Shown here piece by piece: positions 11,405-22,191 of a stretch of DNA of 64,000 nt (within the stretch, counting starts at the first letter, position 1; every line of letters begins with the position of its first letter). Both the position numbers and the translations under genes were made by a program. The stretch is from the NCBI GenBank assembly GCA_900073065.1, contig FJOG01000006.1, positions 912,881-976,880 on the forward strand. Direction: 5' to 3'. The notes beneath the pieces were generated by a model, which saw nothing but the letters and a program-made list of their open reading frames with translations, had not been told where the DNA came from and made no database searches. The stretch comes from Phialocephala subalpina (Eukaryota; Ascomycota; Leotiomycetes; Helotiales; Mollisiaceae).

Positions 11405-12052
11405 CTAGCGATCGTTGATTCCACACCCTGTAAACTTCCCATCTGGGTCAGCAGTATCTTGAACAGTAATTTTATTCTTGCCTAGAACACATTTGGCACT
11501 CAAATAACGCCGTTCCATCACAAATTCGTGAGGGCTAGATAGTATCTTGACGCCATTTGACACCTTGATGCCCAGAATCCCGGAGTCTGGCGAGGAGAAT
11601 GGCCCACGAGTGCCGAGACATTGAGGACTGCCAAAGCGAAGACGGAAGGGAGACATTCGTCCGAGAAGATAAGGCTTATTACAATGCTAGTTGTCCCAGT
11701 CAATTATCTTTCCCGACGACAGTCAACTTCTCATACATTCTTGCAAGCCAAAACTCTCCATGCGTAGAATGATTCAATTGACTGTTCGCGATATGTAATT
11801 TGCAGATAGGAATAGCGTCTGGTAAATCAAAAGTCTGGATGCAATCTTCTACCATTCTTTCGTGTAAATCTGTATAATAAAGAGAGTCCGCGGTCCCGAA
11901 ATTAGCAGTATAGTCGTTGGCATAGCCAGCAGTATACTCACACCAAGGCGACTTCCGGGATAGCTGGAAAAGCATGTCAAGTTTGCTGAGACAAGCTGCA
12001 GCTTCTTTAGGGAGGTCAGAGGTTCGTAGAAGTGATCACTCTTGAGTGGCAT
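11405..12052 (-). CDS. unrecognised protein, tentative multi-exon model
   Basis: I do not recognise this gene. From ATG 12052 the frame MPLKSDHFYEPLTSLKKLQL runs to a good GTGAGT donor. A 72-bp intron with CAG acceptor joins it in phase to DLHERMVEDCIQTFDLPDAI, which continues to LTVVGKDN near 11700. A second open stretch downstream (GTRGPFSSPDSGILGIKVSNG, then KILSSPHEFV to GCGINDR) ends at 11405 and could be another exon, but the joining splice is unclear. Composition looks like coding sequence rather than shadow. It lies between the dehydrogenase and the regulator. It may be a lineage-specific gene or a relic. Confidence 0.35.
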
Positions 12053-12177
12053 CGTCGTTCCTGGTCGCCAATTATATCATAGAACATAAAGCCCGCACAT
12101 ACGAAGTATCTCGTAACTACAATCTCTTCTCCGTTCTCGATATGTGATATAAATAACTCCAGGAACTCCGTCACACT

Positions 12178-12765
12178 CTATTCCCGGGCATTTACCGTAG
12201 CAATTCCACGGATTCCGGACTCTTTCGAGACGTGGCCAGACAAATTGTAGGTTTTTTCCTCACAGCGATCACACTTCGAGCTGTTAACGTTGCCGCCGTT
12301 TGGCTTTCGACAGCTAGGATTCGGCGGATCCAACTTCCTGCACCTGTTGCAAACCACCATCAAGTCATCGCCGCTAGGATGGCCATAGTAATGGCCGTAT
12401 TCGTTGCCATCACCGTCCTCCCATGTGCAGTCGAGATCCGTGTTATCGGCGTTGGCATCGCGACCACAGCTCGAAAATTCGGGCTGTAGCCCGTGAAAGC
12501 TAGCTGAGACAGGAGTTGAGCTAGAGCTAAAAACGATCGTAGCCCCCGACATAAGTACAGAACCAGCAGCAGAGGCGAAACCAGAAATACCCACAGACCC
12601 AGAAGTGGAGGCACGGCCAGAGCCAGGATTCGCAGGAATTACGAATCTGTGTTCGGGAGCTCGAATTCTGGGTCCATCCCACTTCATTTTGCGAGCAGCT
12701 TCCAAGAGAGTTACAGTCAATATGGTTGCTACTGCCGCAGAGGGTGCTATCCAAGCAGATGTCAC
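12178..12765 (-). CDS. uncharacterised small cysteine-containing ORF, possibly secreted or decayed
   Basis: The 195-residue frame is rich in Ala, Ser and Gly in its first half. Its second half has eight cysteines between SSCGRDANADN and SKCDRCEEKTY, with CNRC and CDRC pairs. Upstream in the same frame lies a hydrophobic run (LSLPVVLACVLVKLS, about 12830-12880) that looks like a signal peptide. It is cut off by a TGA at about 12802 and has no in-frame ATG before it. This fits a damaged secreted-protein gene or an unmodelled intron. Function unknown; coding status uncertain. Confidence 0.3.
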   Translation of the reverse strand: MTSAWIAPSAAVATILTVTLLEAARKMKWDGPRIRAPEHRFVIPANPGSGRASTSGSVGISGFASAAGSVLMSGATIVFSSSSTPVSASFHGLQPEFSSCGRDANADNTDLDCTWEDGDGNEYGHYYGHPSGDDLMVVCNRCRKLDPPNPSCRKPNGGNVNSSKCDRCEEKTYNLSGHVSKESGIRGIATVNARE

Positions 12766-12930
12766 AGTTGTGGCAGAAGTGCGCTCGCACTCATGGAGTC
12801 ACGCTGGTACGGTAGGGAGGAATGAGTGCATGCTAAGTTTGACTAAGACGCAGGCCAATACAACAGGAAGGGAAAGAAAGCAACCAAAACGATGCGGTAG
12901 GTACAGTTCGTGCAGCTCCCGGCACTAAGG

Positions 12931-13900
12931 CGGATTCAATACTCAGCAATTCAGATACGAAGCAAACACTGGTGCGTGGAAGTATTGTTGACAAAGTCCT
13001 CTAAATCAGTTGTGAAAATTGCAACAAAGGAAATGAAGTTCGATGAAAATGTTCGCGCGGATTGTGAATCTCAAAGCATCGCAGAGTCTGGCTCGAATAT
13101 CGAGTTTCGAAACGAAAAGAAGAGAAGCAAGAACGAAGAATCCGAAGGGGAGGCTTATAACCCACGCAAAACCAACTTGGTCATTCTCTCCTTCTCAGAA
13201 TGTCAAGTAAGATTACATGTCCCCCCGACCACACGGAAGCTGAGTCAATTCGTAAGTGCTGGCGAAACATTCGCTGACCGCACTTCGTGCATGCAAACTG
13301 AAGATGCCTCCCATCTCAAAGGCAGGCAAAGTCAGCACGAAAGTGGCGAAGTCTGATTCATTCAGATATAGACGTACTATATGTCGTTTTCGGCATTGCA
13401 CTTCTTTGTAAACCTGATCTTAAAGATCATGTTGGATTCGCGTGTGGCTCTCACTCTTGTTGCTCGAAAATGGTGTTGGGAAAGCTAATCGCGCTCGAAG
13501 GACGAGACGTCGAAGTTGGAGTGCACACCCTCTTATTTAGAGCACACCGGAGGCTAAAGCTGGAAGCGGATGTGATTTAGTACTTACACACCCCCTAATC
13601 TCACAATAATTACACCTAATTCTCACAACCCAAACACCCTTTCTTCGACGTCGACGTTTTCCATCAACTCACGACAACCTAACTTCCTTCATAAAAACAG
13701 AAATTTGAGAAGAACGCCTATTCTACTGTCAGAATATTCCATAAGTTACATCGTTGGTACATGGAAAGAGATATGCTGGTCTTGAACAAGCTGTTCACCA
13801 GACCAAGCAAAGATCACAGCTCCATGCATCTTACCCTCATTTGGTTCTTCGGCATATCTTAGCATTTGATTATATTGCTACAAACCCATCATCAAAACTA
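12931..13900. other. intergenic, no supported gene
   Basis: A 148-codon plus-strand open frame crosses part of this stretch but has no domain, no splice support and overlaps the promoter side of the minus-strand ORF. I see nothing else that can be supported. Confidence 0.4.
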
Positions 13901-16321
13901 CTATAAACCATCAAATTCGCTGAAGACACCACTAAAGAAATCCAGATTCGTTTGGAATGGATCTCCAGGGCCATGCATCGGGGAAAGATCCATTTCCATA
14001 TCCATGAACATGTCCATATTGACCAAGAACGAGTCGCCTCCGAGCGCTTCCATGCCTTGCAGGTTTGTCGTTGCATTCCCAAAATAATTCCTCCTGTTCA
14101 CGATTAGCTACATCCTCAGAATATCGACACAGGGCTTACCCATCAAAGGCCGACCACTGTTCCACGCTCTCCTGCACTGGCATTCTGTCTTCAACCTCTC
14201 TCTTAATCCCTAATCTCTCCAGTCTCTGTGGTAGTTCACCAACGACACTCTTCACAAACCCCACCTGCTCCATCGACCCCAATACCTCCACGATTCCCTC
14301 AATCATCTCTCTCGCTTCTCGCCATCGTCCTTTTCCAGTTCCGCCATCCACGTCCTCTCTCGCGACCACAAGAATAAATATCATAATCACTTTCAACGCA
14401 CAGGTACAGTCGGTAGTTACCAGACTACTGAGACTTCCTTCGTCTCTCATTACTTTCAGCACTACGGCGGCATTCCTCGCCGCATCAACGCAGATTTCTC
14501 CCAATTTCTCAAACCATGACTTCTTCGGATGCTTGACAGTATTTCCTCTCAATACGAGGTACAGAAGGAATGGCTGAGTAAGGAGCATCATCGCGTTCCA
14601 GTAATTGAGGTGAAGGATTCCGATACTCCGGCAGTGAGTAGGAGCTACTGGAACACCCCACTTCAGATGTGAAGGCATGGATGCTTGCCAGCTCTGAAGA
14701 GAGGATACATGAGCTGTCACCGCTGAGAAGGATATCTTTCGGGAGTCGGAAGATGAAGAGGGGTAGATCGTTTGGATGATGGTTCGTTTCAGCCGACTTA
14801 GAGAGACAGATACCGACAGGATGCCGAGAGGAGTGTTAGTCCCAGGATTCAATACTTGCTCAGATGGTAACAGCGTTGCTATTCGCAAACTTCGCTCGTC
14901 AGAAACGCATGGGCTCCCACACCGAGATGCTATTTCGTGGTCGAAGATGTATAACGTCCACCAGATCCGGCGATTCACCTGCCGGGAGACGGGACTTTGA
15001 GTTGTGGGAGATTGATCGTGTTGCAGGCCGAGGGAGAAGGCGATTTGCATCGCTGTGCCCATGTACAGGTATGAGGTGATACGGAACTTAAAGGTGAGTA
15101 GTGCTAAGCTCTATTGTGCTGTCAGTTTCCCGTCTGCTTTCGCTATTGACGCTACTTACGAGGATTGCAAGTGCACGAATACTGTCGATGTCTGCTTCGT
15201 CATGAACAGAAGGAACCAATGCTTTAGCAAGCGCAAGATAATCATCAGAAGCCCTGATGTCAAACCTCCCGCTGCCATCACCGATCGCATTGCTTCCAGA
15301 TGCTGCTCCGAGAGCGAATATAGCGTATAGCGAACAAAGCCATGAACTGCTTGCCTCGCGGCTACCATGAATATACGTTTCGTCAAGCCTTGCATGGAAT
15401 TGCTCTATTGGAAAAAGCCAGTATATACAATGTACCTCCTCAAAGAATCTTGCAACGTAGTAATCGCAACACTCCCGAGGAGGAAGATATGGTTGATCGG
15501 GAGAAGTCACTTCTTCGAAAAGCTTCACTCGTTCTGGTTTGACGGGAGGGAAGTCATCTTTGGGTGGGAGGATGATTTTCGATTCTTCGAGTTCTGGACT
15601 TGGAGGGTCTTTTATGGAGCAGACTGCTGCGTTGAATGCTATTTCTGAGTATGCTCCGACATATCCTAGTGGGGAAATCAGCGTTTTCCTAGCTTCGTGG
15701 GATCTCGTCAACATACGGTATTCTCCAAGAGAATCTCTCATCAAACAACCCAACTGCTCATGCAGATCGCCAATCTCCTCAGTATCAGGTTCCGAGTCAT
15801 TGCTGACAGTACCCTCCAACGATTCGCTATCTGCCTTGTCTGTCTTGAATTTGTAAATTGGCTTTGGGCTGTTTCCGCTTTTGATGTCTTTTGCGATCGC
15901 CCTCAATGTTACTAAATTGAGCTCTTCCTCTGGGAGAAAATGTTGCAAGATTTGCATTGAGCAGCGGTATTCTTCTTCAGAGACATGGTAATATGGTCTT
16001 TGCTTTGGTCGTTGAGCTACCCCACATTCCGCACCTATGTGAGCGCAGTACCTGCAAGGTCCGGGAACTGTGGGCTTAGAATTAGTATGCGGGTTCAAAT
16101 AGGGATATATATCAAAATTCGGGCGGTGCTGAAAGCCGACAAACCTGGATCAATGCACTTTCAAATCAGCACTGCATTCTCAATTTAGTCAAACAACTCA
16201 CCTTAGTTTTCCGACTCTTACAACGATCACAGCTCTTCGGCGTCCTGACTTTCTTCGCTTTCAACTGATTATTCGAACCCGTACTGGCCCGGCGGCCGTC
16301 AACCACTCGATTTTCAGTCAT
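13901..16321 (-). CDS. Zn(II)2Cys6 fungal transcription factor with atypical zinc cluster
   Basis: Exons: 16321-16202, 16128-15160, 15110-14140 and 14093-13901, giving 750 residues with consistent phases. The start MTENRVVDGR leads to the DNA-binding cluster KSCDRCKSRKTK, then after intron 1 PGPCRYCAHIGAEC. The middle homology region is present: DYYVARFFEEVHCIYWLFP, SWLCSLYAIFALGAA, and after intron 2 MGTAMQIAFSLGLQHDQSP and RRIWWTLYIFDHEIASRCG. The C-terminus is acidic and Met/Phe/Asp rich, as in activation domains. With the simplest splicing only five of the six zinc cysteines are present; the third, expected right after KTK, is missing. It sits among the catabolic genes and is the obvious candidate for their regulator, which is inference from position. 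Confidence 0.88.
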
Positions 16322-16864
16322 TGCTGTAGTTCATTCCTCGCACAAGACGTAGTAGTCGCTGGCGACAATGGAAGCGGGGATCTCGAAGCATTGATGTACT
16401 GTAACATTCCCCAACAATCCTCACGGAAGACGCGTCGTGGATGGGAAGTGGCGTCTCGACCACAAGAGAGGCTGCTCCGGGGAGGAGTTACAGGGTCTCG
16501 TGGTGCCAGGTCCGGCGGCGTTGCCCCTTCTTGGAGTGCGGGGTAGAACCTTCAGGGGGCTGGATTCGTGGGGAAAAGCCCCACACGACGCCCATCCACT
16601 CCTTCGTGGGAGAGGCGCTCAGCTCTGGAACTCTTGGGAAACGAAGTTTCGGCAGTTGGATCGCGGCAAGTTTTGAAGGTTCTGTTTGAAGTCACTGAGA
16701 CAGAATTGAGAAGAGAAATAATGTTGAAAGATCGTGATCAGTATGTATGGTTGAAGCTCTCGCTCTCGCTCTCATGGATCTCACATTGTATCACAGAAAC
16801 CCAAAATCGGTTTCAGCCTGAACGGCAGCCGACCTATCTCACCGGCATATTCCCATCCTATCGA
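16322..16864. other. intergenic
   Basis: This 543-base region separates the regulator's promoter from the 3' end of the aldehyde dehydrogenase gene on the same strand. Bases 16430-16640 are GC-rich. The short open frames there show no recognisable protein. Confidence 0.5.
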
Positions 16865-18486
16865 TCAATCAATCTTGATATGAACAGACTTCGTCTCCAA
16901 GAAGTTGTCCATGCTGTGAGTAATTCCTTCCCTACCAATGCCTGAACCCTTGTATCCTCCAAACGGTGTATCAAATGCCGTTGTAGGACTGGAGCAATTC
17001 ACACTTACTGTCCCTGCTTCCAAGCCCTTCGCAAATTTCATGGCTCGATCAATGTTCTTGGTGAAGACCGAAGCGTATAGGCCGTACTCGGTATCGTTTG
17101 CCTTGGCGAGGACTTCTTCCTCTGTCTTGAAGATGTTGATATTCACAACCGGGCCGAACACTTCTTCTTTCATGATCCGAGAATCCTCTGGGGTGTCCAG
17201 GAATATGGTCGGGTTAACGAAGTAGCCAGTATGCTCGGACGGGGATTCACCGCCTATCAACAGTTTTCCGTCTTGCTTGCCGATCTCCAGATATCGAAGC
17301 ACCTGCTCATATTGCACTTTATCGACTTGCGGTCCATGATTCGTCTCATGCGAATGTGGATCTCCAATGACTGCTGATCCAAATTTATGCTTGAACGTCT
17401 CGATGAACTTGTCTGCAATGGTATCTTGCACATAGATCCTGGTGTTTGCCATGCACACTTGGCCACTGTTTGACTGCACTCCGTACTGGGTAGCTTCAGC
17501 AGCTTTGTCGAGGTCGGCGTCGTCGAAAATGATAGCTGGAGATTTTCCGCCGAGTTCGAGGAAGACTGGTTTGAGGTTGGACTTTGCTGCGGCTTCTTGG
17601 ATACGACGTCCCGTCCTGGTCGATCCTGTGAATGAAAGTGCTCGAACATCCATATGGTGGCTTAAGACGGAGCCTGAGACATTGCCAAAGCCCGTGATCA
17701 CGTTGATGACACCTGGTGGAAATCCAGCTTCCTTGACGAAATGAGCAACGCGAGCAGACTGTCACGATATCAGTCTTCGAGAAGGGTTTGAGAATATCAG
17801 CGCCCTTGACTTACAGTCAGAGGAGCTTTCTCGCTGCTCTTCAACACAACGGTATTTCCCACAGCCAAAGCAGGAGCCACCTTCTTCGCAAAAAACAACA
17901 ACGGTACATTCCACGGAATAATCGCAGCCACAACACCATACGGCTGTCTCAACGTCAAATTAATATAGCCAGGCGTGTTTAGACTCGAGGTTCCTTGAGG
18001 CGTGTATCCAGCTTCCGAGTAGTGGTCAAAGACTCTTGAAAAAGCGTGAGCATGAAAATATGTCGAGACAGGGATGCCCATTGAAAGTGCTTCTAGATGA
18101 GCGAGTTCATCGTTATGTTCTCGGACCAGTTGAGCGAGTTTTTTGAAGTAGCTGGAGCGTTGTTCGACGCTGAGGGCTGCCCATGCTGGTTGGGCGGCTT
18201 TGGCTGCTGCTACGGCTCTGTCTGTGTCTTCTTCGGAGGCTTCATGGACTAACGGGGCGGTTAGACGAGGATCTCGAACGGCGAGACGAATGACTCACCT
18301 TTGGCGACAACTTCGAGGGTCTTGGGAGAGTATAGGTTGAATGTCTTGCCATTGGAAGATTCCACGAACTGTACCCCCGAATCAATACGAGTTCTTATTT
18401 GTTTTTGTGAAATTTCTGACCTCGCCATTGATGAAGAGCCGTGTCTCAATGTCCTTCACCGGATTTGTTCCATTTGCGTCACCCAT
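16865..18486 (-). CDS. NAD(P)+-dependent aldehyde dehydrogenase
   Basis: Exons: 18486-18421, 18368-18299, 18248-17815 and 17758-16865, giving 487 residues, the usual ALDH length. Landmarks in order are IIPWNVPLLFFAKKVAPAL (cofactor-binding asparagine), LKSSEKAPLT, SFTGSTRTGRRI, FLELGGKSP (general base E258), SNSGQVCMANTRIYV (nucleophile C292), KEEVFGPVVNI, and NCSSPTTAFDTPFGGYKGSG near the end. It oxidises an aldehyde to the acid. No mitochondrial or peroxisomal signal is obvious. It is divergent from the dihydroxybenzoate-decarboxylase-like gene with 526 bases between the starts, so an aromatic aldehyde to acid to decarboxylated product route is plausible. Confidence 0.93.
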
Positions 18487-19012
18487 CGTGGATTCGTACT
18501 CGAGTCGCTGCGGTCTGAAGAACAACGAACTTGAGAGATGGGATCTCGTCTTTGAAATCGACAGCCATTGCCGCCCATATCTCGAGTGGTGCATGAAGCC
18601 TAGCTAAAGTGGCGTCCAACCGTCCCGCACCCAAGACAATCACGATCACATGACCCTCATCCCCTATTTTCTCGGCTCTAACTCCCCGAGAGTGCGGGAA
18701 GACGAATTTCTGTCGGCACAATGCAAGACTCCAATCACCCATGCAATCACAACTTGCGTTTGAGATTCCAGTGTTTGATCCGAGTGGTTTTGCTGTTACT
18801 GCCGATGGATTCCTTGCAGCGCATCATGCAGACTTTGACATCGTCCCGAAAGCTCGTGAACCTTGTTCTCCTCGGCGCTTCGAAGCTTAAGCTCTGATTT
18901 CATTGCTCATGTAGTTCGCGAAGAATTTACCACCGTTCTCTGTGCTCGAATTCTGCCCAAGTCCGTCTCATCTTAAACATTCTCGAACCAAACGTCAGTG
19001 AGATCTACCACA
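18487..19012. promoter_or_regulatory. bidirectional promoter, aldehyde dehydrogenase / decarboxylase
   Basis: These 526 bases lie between two divergent starts and must drive both genes. I did not find the TGATCACGTG element seen at the other divergent pair. No TATA box is convincing. Confidence 0.5.
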
Positions 19013-20137
19013 ATGGTCAAAGGCACCATAGCAATCGAAGAAGCCATAATCGACCCTGCCGGAGTGGCAGGAATCGCAGCATGGGCGAACCTCCTTCGCC
19101 CCGGCCAAGACCCCAATGTCACCATCACAGCCCACGAAAAGCGGCTCCTCGACATCCACGACGACCGTCTGAAGAGCATGGATGAGAATGGCGTCGAATA
19201 CATGCTCTTTTCCCTCACTTCTCCTGGTGCTCAAGGCGAGCCCAATCCTGTGAAAGCTGAAGAAATTGCTAGAGTAGCAAACGACTACCTAGCTGGGGAG
19301 GTTGCGAAAAATCCCAAGCGTTTTGGAGCGGTTGCTGCACTTTCAATGCATGATCCTGCACAAGCAGCGCAGGAGTTGAAGAGAGCCGTCAAAGAGCTTG
19401 GAATGTTTGGAGGGCTTGTGAATGATTTTCAGAGTACGGGAGAAGATGGTGGTGACAAGGAGTATTATGACACTGAGAAGTATTGGCCATTTTGGGAGGT
19501 GGTACAGGAGCTTGATGTGCCAATTTACTTTCATCCCAGATATCGAATTACGCAGGACTTGAAGCCAGATACGCCGTATGGTACAAGGACGCATTTGGTG
19601 GGTGCTGGTGTGTCGTTTCATCTGGATTTGTCGTTTCACTTGTATGCAATGTTATCGAGTGGGATATTTGATAGGTATCCAAAAGTCCAGATTGTGGCGG
19701 GACATTTGGGAGAAAAGTGAGAATTGCTGAAATCTTGTGCTTCTACAGATTGCTGATGGGCTGCAGTATCCCATTGAATCTTTGGCGGGCTTGCCACTGG
19801 TATAACCACCCTTTCAAGAAAGACAACCGACGGAGCAAAGAGGACTACATCTATTATTTCAAGCACAATGTGCATATCACCACGTCTGGAAACTTCTACA
19901 CGGCAGGCTTGAAGTTCTGCATCCAAGAGCTTGGAGTAGACAGATGTCTATACGCAATTGGTACTTCTACTCCACTATTCGAGATCTGCCAAGCGCTAAT
20001 TCTATGTAGATACGCCTTATGAGAACGTGAAGGAAGGACAAGACTGGTGGAAGACGGTTGACCTTCCAGCGGATCAGAAGGAGCTAATTGGGAGGACTAA
20101 TGCTATCAAGCTTTACAAGCTTCCTTTGGAGATATGA
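19013..20137 (+). CDS. amidohydrolase, 2,3-dihydroxybenzoate/gamma-resorcylate decarboxylase-like
   Basis: Exons: 19013-19716, 19767-19960 and 20010-20137, giving 341 residues. The N-terminus TIAIEEA carries the metal-ligand glutamate that replaces the HxH of other amidohydrolase_2 members. IYFHPRYRI has the conserved His (H174), VAGHLGENIPLNLWR the second His (about H231), and AIDTPYENVKEG the metal-ligand aspartate. HWYNHPFKK and ITTSGNFYTAGLKFCIQEL are typical of fungal members. The family performs cofactor-free, zinc-dependent non-oxidative decarboxylation of hydroxybenzoates (the reverse carboxylation is also possible), as in the Aspergillus 2,3-DHBA decarboxylase. The substrate is not determined. 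Its divergent neighbour is an aldehyde dehydrogenase that could supply the acid. Confidence 0.88.
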
Positions 20138-20873
20138 TTTGAAGTACGATCAGCTACGAGAATTTCTAAACTGTGGAGTCCTGTTCACAAATCATTTAAA
20201 CATGAGATGCTGTCAATATGCGAGAACTGGAACTTGCACCAGAACAGGTATCAATATTTGACGTGGAAATGTGGCATCCTCAATGGGTCTTGTACTTAAA
20301 CTTAGTGTTGCCCTTTCGGCTTCTGAGAACCTCACTTGATGAATGTCAGGAATGAGCTTTCTCCGAAACCGATGCTCAAGTAAATTTGCTTACCAAGACA
20401 AGCACTGTGAGCTATCAATGTCCCAGTAAATTGTCAACATAGCCACAATAAATCTAAACATAAGTAAATAATATAATCAGAGACACTCAATTATCTCGGA
20501 AACTAGCGTGTTCTAAGTTCTTTCAAGCCTCAAGACTGGCGGATGCAGCTCCCCGCCCGCACCTCTGAGCTACCCCGCATATTCGATCTTCATCCAGCCG
20601 CTCGGGACCAAGAACTTACTCGGATTGTTGAAACCGAGTCCTAATTGCAATCGAAATAACAAATCCTGTGCAATATACCCGGTCGGCAAGCTCATTCTGA
20701 AACCTGCAAGTATCGGAAGTATACATGCGAATGCTATCAAAACGATGTATAACACATCGAGCCACAATGAATTAACACCACCTCCAAAGCTTAAGTATTG
20801 TTGACATTGCATCTTTGGAACCAATCAAAAGCTTTCTAGAAAGTAAATATAAAAACTTGAAAAAGAAGGCAAG
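20138..20873. other. intergenic
   Basis: These 736 bases lie between two same-strand genes. A hydrophobic 84-codon minus-strand frame (20824-20570) is present but shows no domain or splice partner. I see no supported gene. Confidence 0.45.
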
Positions 20874-21776
20874 ATGGGTAGCGCAGGCAATGAAGTAGCG
20901 GAGCTCAAGGAGCTCGTCGAGAGCTTGAGAAAGGAAGTCACTCGACTAAGCGGTAAGTCCTCCTTCCCAACCCAAGTGTCCTAATACAAACATTAAATTA
21001 ACAATTCCCAGATGAAGGAGAGATCAAGAAACTCCACTTCAAGTATGGCTACTACCTCGACAAGTGTCTCTACCAAGAAGTTCGTCTCTCCCACTTCCCA
21101 ACTTCCCTCAAACTCTCACTAACCTTCTCACCAGGTCGTAGACCTCTACGCCGACGACGCAGACACCTTCGTAGAGTTCATCGGCGGACGATATCGAAAG
21201 AAGGCGGGAGTAGCAAGACTCTACCTCCAACGCTTCGCGCCCCGCTTCGTAAACGGCCGCAACGGTCCCGTCCACGGCTTCCTCCTCGACCACGCCCAAA
21301 TGCAAGACATAATCGACATCCGCCCCGACGGCAAAACTGCCTGCGGACGATTTCGCGCCCTCATGTCAGCGGGAACCCACAAATCGGTCCAAGAAACCCA
21401 TCCCCGGGGTTTCGTCCAATGGTGGGAAGGCGGTGTTTACGAAAACGAATATATCAAAGAGAACGGCATCTGGAAGATCTGGAAGCTGAAATACTTTCCC
21501 TTCTGGCATGCGAGTTTTGAGAAAGGGTGGAGTAATAAGGAGATTGGGGAATTTGTGCCCTTTGAGACGAAGACGTTTCCGGAGAATGAGACGGGGCCGG
21601 ATGAGGTTGTGGAGCAGTTGATGTTGTGGCCTGATACGAGGGTTGTGCCGTTTCATTATACGCATCCGGTTACGGGGGAGCAGGTTAAGGATGATGATTT
21701 GAGGGCGCCGGAGTGGGGGCAGAAGGTGGAGGATAGTTTGCCGGCTTTGACGTTGAAGGAGACGAAGAGGGCGTGA
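20874..21776 (+). CDS. SnoaL-like (NTF2-fold) domain protein
   Basis: Exons: 20874-20952, 21012-21079 and 21135-21776, giving 262 residues. A short N-terminal coiled coil (NEVAELKELVESLRKEV) is followed by a SnoaL-like cone fold: IKKLHFKYGYYLDKCLY, VVDLYADDADTFVEF, HGFLLDHAQMQDII, ACGRFRALMSAGTH and WEGGVYENEYIKENGIWKIW. Bacterial relatives are polyketide cyclases, hydroxylases and isomerases. Fungal members are often found beside catabolic or secondary-metabolite genes and are mostly of unknown function. The gene follows the decarboxylase on the same strand, 736 bases downstream. I infer a role in the same pathway only from position. Confidence 0.78.
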
Positions 21777-22191
21777 GGGTGGGGAGAGCTGTGGAGCTGA
21801 GGATAATTGACGTTGGATACCATGGTACATAGCAGAATCGATAACTTGAAATGAAAGCAACGATGCATATAAAGAATAAGCTAGAGCAAGAGTACTTGAG
21901 CAAGCCAAGACCAACTCCCAACGTAGATGCGGAAAACGCTTTGCAACATAAACGACATGCTACAGATAGCAGAATGCTAAACTTTTCAGAGCCGTAGGTC
22001 AGAAGACCAGGCAGGTGTTATTGAATCACTTGATCATCAAGACTCGACAAAGCACGAAACGGCATCCGAGCTCTGGAACGGTATACAGTGTGCGGAAATG
22101 AACGATTTTATACGCCATGATCTATCGAGAACTCCCATACCTTATGTGTTCTTTCCACCAAAACTACTAATCTCGTACATTATATCGCCCA
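21777..22191. other. convergent 3' region
   Basis: These 415 bases lie between two converging genes and hold only their 3' ends and terminators. I see no gene here. Confidence 0.5.

Noticed and set aside
12910..13356. 148-codon plus-strand frame
   Set aside because: No recognisable domain; overlaps the upstream part of a minus-strand frame; composition not convincing.
20570..20824. Hydrophobic 84-codon minus-strand frame
   Set aside because: Could be a small membrane protein, but start context, homology and splice support are absent.
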